Assembly: GCA_937871415.1 (NCBI GenBank)
Contig: CALMQD010000153.1
Span: 1 to 19,234, forward strand
Reading direction: 5' to 3'
DNA: 19,234 bases
Source: an uncultured Phycisphaerales bacterium
Lineage (GTDB): Bacteria; Planctomycetota; Phycisphaerae; Phycisphaerales; UBA1924
Positions 14,701-19,234 of the stretch are shown here, in pieces. The notes beneath the pieces were generated by a model. That model was not told where the DNA came from and did no database searches. It was given only the letters and a program-made list of their open reading frames with translations. The translations under genes were made by a program, and so were the position numbers. The first letter of the stretch is position 1. Each line of letters begins with the position of its first letter.

Positions 14701-15985
14701 GGTGGCGATCCCCGACAACAACGCGACCGGCATCAGCGTGCCCCTGAGTGTTTCGGGGATGACCGGCACGATCAGCGACGTGAACTTCCGGCTCAACGGC
14801 ACGTCGTGCACCAGCACCGCGGGCGCGACAACGGTCGGGCTCGACCACTCGCGCGTCGGCAACCTTGTCCTCACGCTCGTCAGCCCGACGGGAACCAGCG
14901 TCGTGCTCATGAACCGCCCCGGCGGAACGGGCAACACCGGCAACAACTTCTGCAACACCGTGCTCGACGACTCGGCCGCCAGCGGCATCCAGAGCATCCT
15001 CGCCTCCGGCAATCCGTGGACCGGGACATTCGCCCCCAACGCGCCGCTCGCGGCCTTCAACGGGCAGAACCCCAACGGCACCTGGACGCTCAAGGTCCAG
15101 GACCTGGCCGCCAACGGCACCGGCAACCTGCGGGCCTTTTCCCTGGTCGTCACCACCGCGGTGCCCGTCACCTGCGATCCGCCCGCGGTCGTCAGCGTCT
15201 GCCCGAGTGTCACGCTCGATCCGACCGACGCGTCGGCGTGCCCCGGCGGCGGCGCGACGTTCCACGTCGAGGCCACCGGCAATCCCGCGCCCGCGTTCCT
15301 GTGGCGCCGCAACACCGTGCCGATCGACACCGCGATGAACCCCTCGGCCGCGACCGACACGCTCAGCCTCTCCAACGTCGGCCCGGCGGACGCGGGCTCG
15401 TACGACTGCGTCGTGACGAACGTGTGCGGCGACGACACCAGCGTCGCGGCGGTGCTCACGCTCGATTCGGCGCCGTCGATCCTCTCTTCGCCCGTGTCCG
15501 GGTCGGTTTGCAAGGGCGGCTCGAAGTCGTTGTCCTTCGGCGCATCGGGCTCCGAGCCCGTCGAACGCCGCTGGCAGTGGCGCGAGGTGGGCGAGGCTTC
15601 GTTCCGCGACGTGACGCCCGGCGCCAACAGCGTTGACGGCGTGCAGCCGGCGCGATTCAGCGCCTCGGTCGTGGACGAGGCCTCCATCGACCTCACGAAC
15701 ATCTCCGTCGGGCTCGACCTTGAGTTCCGCGGCGAGGCGCTCAACCCCTGCGGCGCCGCCCCCAGCGACGCGGCGGTCATCCACGTCTGCGCGGCCGACT
15801 ATGACTGCGCCGGCGGGGTGAACGTCGCCGACCTCTTCGCGTTCCTCGACGCCTGGTTCGCCCAGTTCGGCGGGCCGGCCGGCGATCCCAGCGCCGACTT
15901 CGACGGCGATGCGAACGTCACCGTCGCCGACCTCTTCGGGTTCCTCGACGTCTGGTTCCTGGAGTTCGGCAACTGCGGCATCTGA
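11738..15985 (+). CDS. Secreted subtilisin-like (S8, KP-43-like) protease with P-domain, Ig-like domains and GC-type dockerin
   Basis: A 1415-residue exported serine protease. The signal peptide is about residues 1-29 (ERTTTWSRRAERG, then VVVAAVCTLAQIAGAG). Residues 40-340 look like a long propeptide. The S8 domain spans about 345-700, with the triad Asp357 (VDVSDSG), His405 (DGHGN) and Ser642 (SSGTSHSTPAVAG), and the oxyanion Asn521 (FAAGNAG). The His motif reads GHGNLNTH, with extra residues compared with GHGTH. A KP-43-like beta domain follows (FRITLAWTDAPG), then a beta-rich segment to about 975, a P-domain at about 980-1140 (NGQNPNGTWTLKVQDLA), two Ig-like domains (about 1147-1345; SYDCVVTNVCG) and the dockerin at 1351-1415, ending GNCGI. 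The substrate is unknown. An in-frame ATG at 11570 would give an Arg-rich, non-signal N-terminus, so ATG 11738 is preferred. Confidence 0.94.
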   Translation: MERTTTWSRRAERGVVVAAVCTLAQIAGAGESLKQSPPGAAASAPKPALVSADPVAGVRASLVKARVPRALVSHAQALGARLVADYGSFAVVEGTLDTVNAVGAGGVAEVLPLENLILLNAGPIDTTPGGGGAGGGAGAKVEARAKFEGKAMHLVQFAGPIKPEWLSALERTGVRIVTYIPSNAYLVYGDFDQISALQKRAATGAIPSVQWNGEYKPEYRLAPSAKALVDDPAKSAVTDQLFSIQLVKDEQANKQTLDLLDQIRTGERIGEYDALDYHNVVAPVPPGVLAALAAQPDVVSIHAYTLPKKFDERQNQIISGNLAGTVPSGPGYLAWLGTKGFTQEQFTASNFAVDVSDSGVDNGSTSPNHMGLYLTGTRPGTSRIIYNRLVGTAHAGSTLQGCDGHGNLNTHIVMGYNNLTGSPFADASGYRYGLGVCPFVKAGSSVVFDPNTFTSPNYNNLQSMAYNDGARISTNSWGGTSNAYISDCQTYDALVRDAQPSGSSFPVAGNQPMVIVFAAGNAGSAAGTVGEPSTAKNVITVGASENVQAFGGSDGCGTTDSEANSALDIATFSSRGPCADGRKKPDIVAPGTHVSGGVAQTASPGVTGTGNACYVGTGVCGGVGSIYFPAGQQFYTASSGTSHSTPAVAGACALVRQFFLNMSLAAPSPAMTKAILMNSTRYMTGTGANDTLWSNSQGMGLMNLGELFNRGTVPTLLRDQVAADTFTATGQTRTFVGTVADSSKPFRITLAWTDAPGATSGSAWKNDLDLTVTVGANTYKGNVFSAASSVTGGAADAANNVESVFLPAGVTGAVTITVTASNINSDGVPNSGGSLDQDFALVGYNVTTTPIVVLSATGADSFADNVGNGNANGRIDPGETEIQVFAPVTNSGTLNATGVTGTLVSNTPTVTVTSAVAAYPNLAAGGSTAGNLTPYVLSVSPSHPCGAPISLTLSVTSNQASAAPHAIDLSTGSSGAGGVQTFSYSGPAVAIPDNNATGISVPLSVSGMTGTISDVNFRLNGTSCTSTAGATTVGLDHSRVGNLVLTLVSPTGTSVVLMNRPGGTGNTGNNFCNTVLDDSAASGIQSILASGNPWTGTFAPNAPLAAFNGQNPNGTWTLKVQDLAANGTGNLRAFSLVVTTAVPVTCDPPAVVSVCPSVTLDPTDASACPGGGATFHVEATGNPAPAFLWRRNTVPIDTAMNPSAATDTLSLSNVGPADAGSYDCVVTNVCGDDTSVAAVLTLDSAPSILSSPVSGSVCKGGSKSLSFGASGSEPVERRWQWREVGEASFRDVTPGANSVDGVQPARFSASVVDEASIDLTNISVGLDLEFRGEALNPCGAAPSDAAVIHVCAADYDCAGGVNVADLFAFLDAWFAQFGGPAGDPSADFDGDANVTVADLFGFLDVWFLEFGNCGI

Positions 15986-16031
15986 ACGCCGCCGCCATCC
16001 CGGCAGGTCGGAATCAACTCATGCCAGCCCG

Positions 16032-16074
16032 CGGGGAGCGGCGATCCGAACGGATGGCCGCTCCCCGTTTTTTT
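16032..16074 (+). terminator. Intrinsic terminator of the S8 protease gene
   Basis: An 11-base-pair perfect stem, CGGGGAGCGGC (16032-16042) with GCCGCTCCCCG (16057-16067), is followed by seven Ts. The 14-base loop can itself pair ATCCG with CGGAT. It starts 46 bases after the protease stop. Confidence 0.95.
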
Positions 16075-16384
16075 GACGTACGCAAGGCGTGCGGTACCCC
16101 ACCCGGACAACGACGGCGGGAACAGGAGGGTCGGGCCAAGGCTGGCCCCGCTTGGCCAATCGCGAATGGATGGCTGGCTCGTGCTGATCACTTCCTGCCT
16201 GTGGATGGGCGTGGAGGGGCGACGGGCCACCCCGAAAAGCCCCGTGAATCCGCGGCAATGGGCTGAATAAACCGGCGTTCCCTGTAAAACGGACTGGCAT
16301 ATCCGTTGCATGTATTCGAGTGCGTAGATCGTTCCGTGCGCGTCGCACGGCCCGAGTCTCCGCCCAACTCGTGAGGTCATCGCC
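16075..16384. other. Intergenic region before the choice-of-anchor-L gene
   Basis: This 310-base gap has no supported gene. Small frames of 65-81 codons at 16021-16270 begin in or near the terminator and have no recognisable protein character. An AT-richer patch at about 16265-16330 is the likely promoter zone, but no -35/-10 pair with proper spacing stands out. Confidence 0.5.
16373..16376 (+). promoter_or_regulatory. Ribosome binding site of the choice-of-anchor-L gene
   Basis: GAGG (in TGAGGT) followed by eight bases and ATG at 16385. It favours this start over the later ATG three codons in. Confidence 0.5.
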
Positions 16385-17473
16385 ATGTCGCGCATGTTCA
16401 CACTCGATCGCCGTTGCCTGTCCGGTCGTCTTGCCGCGATGCTCTGCCTGGCCGCGGGCGCTTCCGTCGCGCAGGCCCAGATCGCCACCGTCGTGACCAC
16501 CGACTCGGCGGCGCTGGCCAGCGCGCTGCACCCGTCGGGTGGGCTGGTGATCAACTCGGTGGTTGTTCGCAACGGCAAGCCGGGACAGATCGGCACGTTC
16601 GCGAAGTTCGACCTGCCCCCCGTGTCCATCCGCGACGGCGTGGTGCTTTCGTCGGGGAGCGTTGAGAACCTGACGCCCCTGGCCGAGGTGCTCGACCCGG
16701 CGTACGACTCGTGCTGCCCGCCCGCCCGAGTGAACTCGCAGATGACCTTCGACACCGACCCGGACGGGAACTTCCTGAGCGGCGGCACGGACGAGTTCGA
16801 CGCCTACGGATCTCACGCGAACAACATCGAGAACTTCAGCGCCTCGTTCGACGTCGCCGCGATCGACGTGCACTTCACGCTGCCGGTCGCCAGCCAGGTG
16901 CGCTTCGACTTCATCTTCGGATCGGTCGAGTTCCCGTACTACACGAGTTCGTTCACCGACGCGTTCCTGGTCTTCCTCGACGGCACGCAACCGAACGATC
17001 AGGTGACGTTCGACGCCAACAACGCCGCGGTGCAGGTCGGCGTCTCGTTCGCCGGGCTCGAGACCACCGCCGACGTGAACACCGCCTTCGCCGCGCCGCA
17101 CGGGCTGATCCACCACCTGACGACCACGACGGCCGAACTGGCGGCCGGCGACCACACGCTGACCTTCGAGGTCGGCGACGTCAACGACCACATCCTCGAC
17201 AGCGTCGTGTTCATCGCCGATCTGCGGGCGCAGGCCGGCGTCGAGGGGACACACCCCAGCGACGACTGCCGCGGCGATTACGACCACTCGGGAACGGTCA
17301 CGGTTTCAGACCTGTTCAACTTCCTCGATCGCTGGTTCATCGAGTTCGGGCTCACCGACGAGGACCAGGAACTGACCGCGGACTTCACTGACAACGGCGT
17401 CGTCGCCGTCGACGACCTCTTTGGATTCCTCGACGCATGGTTCGCCGAGTTCGGCACCTGCGGCGAGAGCTGA
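16385..17473 (+). CDS. Secreted choice-of-anchor L domain protein with GC-type dockerin
   Basis: A 362-residue exported protein. The signal peptide is about residues 1-32 (basic MSRMFTLDRR start, LAAMLCLAAGASVAQAQ). The body matches the choice-of-anchor L family: an early strand set (VRNGKPGQIGTFAKF, DGVVLSSGSV), then the hallmark FDFIFGSVEFPYYTSSF.DAF at about 175-195, and a late LTFEVGDVNDHILDSVVFI stretch. Proteins with this domain are surface-exported and carry various C-terminal anchors, which is the origin of the name. Here the anchor is the dockerin-type domain at 295-362, ending GTCGES. Its first loop is DYDHSGTVTVSD; the second, DFTDNGVVAVDD, has Thr where Asp is usual at position 3. 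The linker between the loops is also different from its neighbours (acidic, TDEDQELT). The molecular function is unknown. A T-tailed terminator upstream means it has its own promoter. Confidence 0.92.
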   Translation: MSRMFTLDRRCLSGRLAAMLCLAAGASVAQAQIATVVTTDSAALASALHPSGGLVINSVVVRNGKPGQIGTFAKFDLPPVSIRDGVVLSSGSVENLTPLAEVLDPAYDSCCPPARVNSQMTFDTDPDGNFLSGGTDEFDAYGSHANNIENFSASFDVAAIDVHFTLPVASQVRFDFIFGSVEFPYYTSSFTDAFLVFLDGTQPNDQVTFDANNAAVQVGVSFAGLETTADVNTAFAAPHGLIHHLTTTTAELAAGDHTLTFEVGDVNDHILDSVVFIADLRAQAGVEGTHPSDDCRGDYDHSGTVTVSDLFNFLDRWFIEFGLTDEDQELTADFTDNGVVAVDDLFGFLDAWFAEFGTCGES

Positions 17474-17509
17474 TCGGGATGCGCGTAAGGACCGTTTCCG
17501 TGTCGTTGC

Positions 17510-17527
17510 GCCGGGCCTTCGCCCGGC
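17510..17527 (+). other. GC-rich hairpin after the choice-of-anchor-L gene
   Basis: GCCGGGC (17510-17516) pairs perfectly with GCCCGGC (17521-17527) around a four-base CTTC loop, 37 bases after the stop codon. There is no T-run, so it is not a standard intrinsic terminator. It may stabilise an mRNA end or attenuate reading into the next gene, whose ATG is only 37 bases further on. Confidence 0.5.
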
Positions 17528-17552
17528 CGGACCAAAGCCGACCCGCTCGAAT

Positions 17553-17556
17553 GGAG
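17553..17556 (+). promoter_or_regulatory. Ribosome binding site of the last gene
   Basis: GGAG followed by seven bases and ATG at 17564. It rules out the ATG at 17551, which overlaps the site and is in another frame. Confidence 0.6.
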
Positions 17557-17563
17557 ACCGACC

Positions 17564-19234
17564 ATGAACCGTCTGCTCCGCGCTCTGCTCGCCCTGATCC
17601 TCACCGGGTGCGTCGCACAAACTTCGTTCGCGGTGGATGTGTACTCGCAGCCCCCGACCAACTCGGGTGCGCTGATCCAGTCGTCGTGGTGGGATCCCGA
17701 CGGGAGCGACTACGACATCTGGATCTGGGACAGTTTCATTCTCCCGTCGTCGCAGGCGGTCACCGAGGTGCGCTGGCGCGGCGGTTACATCAACAACCAG
17801 TACCTCTCCGGGCCGGCGTTCCAGTTTGAAGTGTCGATCTATCCCTCGATCGCCGCGAACATCCAGCCCGACGTGGTCGGCGGCCCGCTCGTGCGATACC
17901 GGCCATCGAACAACTGCGGCGAGACGCTTGTCGGCACCTTCGGCGGCAAGGCGCTCTATGACTATCACTACGCACTGCCGTCGGCGTTCCAGGCCACGGG
18001 CGGCGTCAAGTACTGGGTGCTCATCAAGGCGTACCAGCACGGGATCCCCGACTGGGGCCTTTCGACCGCGACCGGCGGCAACGGCTCGCATTTCCGATGG
18101 CTCGAGGGCGGTCCGTACTACCAGAACGCCTCGGGCGACGCGGCGTTTACGCTCGTCGGTTCGTCGGCCGCGACGGTGACGATCGCCGCGTCGGCCGACC
18201 CTGCGCAAGGCGGGACGATCCAGGGGGCGGGCGAGTATCCGGTGGGGTCCAACGTCACGCTGGTGGCTAACCCGATGACGGGCTACGGGTTTGTGAACTG
18301 GACGGAGGGACCGACGCAGGTGAGCGCCTCGCCCCAGTACACCTTCGCCGCCAACGCTCCGCGCACGCTCGTAGCCCACTTCGTGCCGGCGTACACGGTC
18401 ACGACCAGCGCGTTCCCCGATTACGCCGGATCGGTCTCCGCTGGCGGGACCTTCAACCAGGGCGCGAGCGCGACCGTAACAGCGACGCCCGCGCCGGGCT
18501 TCTACTTCGATTTCTGGGCGGACTGGGGTACGCCGGTGAGTAGCGCGGCGACCTACACGCACGCCGTTCTGAGCGACGAGAATCTCGTGGCGCACTTCGC
18601 GCCCGGGCCGCTGACCGTCGCGTTCGATTTCGACAACGCGCCCGCGTACACGCTCCTGCCGGCGACGCTGACTTCCGGGCCGCTGGGCGCGACGCTCAGC
18701 GCCACCGGCGGCGGCTTCTTCTTCCAGTCCGACTCGGGTGTCAGTTTCCATCCGGCGGGGATGACGGGCGTCTTCCTCGCGCCCGCATCGGTCTTTGCGT
18801 CGGACTTGCAGGTGGACTTCACCCGTTCGCTGACGTCATTCTCCATCCGCTACTCGCCGCAGGAGCTCGGGTGCGATACGTCCGCGACGATGCGGGCCAC
18901 CGCTTACCTGCGCGGCGCGCCGGTGGGCTCGGCGACGGCGATCGCGCCGCAGCCCGGCACCTGGCCGCTGGGCGTTCTGACCTACGTCGCCCCCGCGGGG
19001 CTCGAGTTCGACCGGGTTGTGGTGCACTACGACGCACGCCCGGCGACCTGCCAGGACTGGGGCCCGATCTTCTTCGCCGACGACATGGTCGTACGGATGG
19101 CCAGCCTGCCGCCCGCGTGCGCGGCGGACTTCGACGGCTCGGGGGGTGTGACGGTGGCGGACCTCTTCGCCTACCTCGATGCGTGGTTCGCGCAGTTCCC
19201 CGGCGGCACGCCGGGCTCGCCCAGCGCCGACTTC
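17564..19234 (+). CDS. Partial secreted InlB-type repeat protein with GC-type dockerin (3' end missing)
   Basis: An open frame of 557 codons that runs off the window. The N-terminus is an export signal: residues 1-16 (MNRLLRALLALILTGC) contain a lipobox-like LTGC with Cys16, but a signal peptidase I site after SFA (residue 23) is also possible. Residues 25-200 form an aromatic-rich beta domain (WDSFILPSS.AVTEVRWRGGY) seen widely in planctomycete secreted proteins. Two InlB-B-like repeats follow at about 206-278 and 279-349 (GYGFVNWTEG and GFYFDFWADWG, each ending VAHF). A jelly-roll-like domain follows at about 350-515. The dockerin starts at Cys519 (ADFDGSGGVTVAD); the window stops at ADF, the first residues of the second loop. 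Judging by its neighbours, about 25 residues are missing. No catalytic motif is visible. Confidence 0.9.
   Translation, partial: MNRLLRALLALILTGCVAQTSFAVDVYSQPPTNSGALIQSSWWDPDGSDYDIWIWDSFILPSSQAVTEVRWRGGYINNQYLSGPAFQFEVSIYPSIAANIQPDVVGGPLVRYRPSNNCGETLVGTFGGKALYDYHYALPSAFQATGGVKYWVLIKAYQHGIPDWGLSTATGGNGSHFRWLEGGPYYQNASGDAAFTLVGSSAATVTIAASADPAQGGTIQGAGEYPVGSNVTLVANPMTGYGFVNWTEGPTQVSASPQYTFAANAPRTLVAHFVPAYTVTTSAFPDYAGSVSAGGTFNQGASATVTATPAPGFYFDFWADWGTPVSSAATYTHAVLSDENLVAHFAPGPLTVAFDFDNAPAYTLLPATLTSGPLGATLSATGGGFFFQSDSGVSFHPAGMTGVFLAPASVFASDLQVDFTRSLTSFSIRYSPQELGCDTSATMRATAYLRGAPVGSATAIAPQPGTWPLGVLTYVAPAGLEFDRVVVHYDARPATCQDWGPIFFADDMVVRMASLPPACAADFDGSGGVTVADLFAYLDAWFAQFPGGTPGSPSADF

Noticed and set aside
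11642..15784. A 1380-codon open frame on the minus strand opposite the S8 protease gene
   Set aside because: It is an Arg/Val/Gly/Asp/Ala-rich shadow typical of antisense frames in high-GC genes. The plus-strand frame has a full protease triad and named domains.
11738..15985. A type IX secretion or PEP-CTERM signal at the C-termini of the secreted proteins
   Set aside because: The ends lack a PEP motif with a membrane helix and basic tail, and lack a T9SS-type beta domain. They end in two EF-hand-like loops and Cys-Gly.
16021..16270. Small plus-strand frames of 65-81 codons after the S8 gene
   Set aside because: They start within or just after a strong intrinsic terminator and show no protein family features.

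Overview
The window is high-GC bacterial DNA that most resembles a planctomycete of the class Phycisphaerae. The best clue is a family of secreted proteins that all end in the same two-EF-hand, dockerin-like domain closing with a Cys-Gly pair, the type called 'GC-type dockerin' in Phycisphaerales genomes. The assignment rests on protein-family character and not on a marker gene such as rRNA. No tRNA, rRNA, CRISPR array, insertion sequence or phage gene was seen.

Layout. (1) Positions 1-2613 hold housekeeping genes: a partial minus-strand gene at the left edge whose GTG start overlaps the stop of a small Nfu_N-type protein, then a plus-strand pair for a CdaA-type diadenylate cyclase and its YbbR/CdaR partner. 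(2) At 2628-3890 (minus) lies a secreted protein with a PPC-like domain, a Cys-rich loop, a P-domain and a C-terminal dockerin. (3) At 4233-5786 is atpA, the F1 ATP synthase alpha subunit, standing alone with its own candidate promoter and a strong terminator. (4) From 5994 to the right end are four plus-strand secreted-protein genes: a 1798-residue tandem-repeat protein, a 1415-residue subtilisin-like (S8) protease with P-domain and Ig-like domains, a choice-of-anchor-L protein, and a protein with two InlB-like repeats that runs off the window. All four end, or start to end, in the same dockerin-type domain.

How the genes relate. Five of the ten genes encode exported proteins with different bodies but one shared C-terminal module. 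The module carries a Cys just before the first Ca-binding loop and another in the final Cys-Gly, which suggests a disulfide-closed clasp. The simplest reading is a set of client proteins recognised by one unseen sorting, anchoring or cohesin-like receptor. No receptor is encoded here. The cdaA-cdaR pair would control cyclic di-AMP, but the cyclase has an altered active-site motif (DLA in place of DGA), so its activity is uncertain. The single most unusual protein is the 1798-residue repeat protein, whose seven repeats fall into two length classes.
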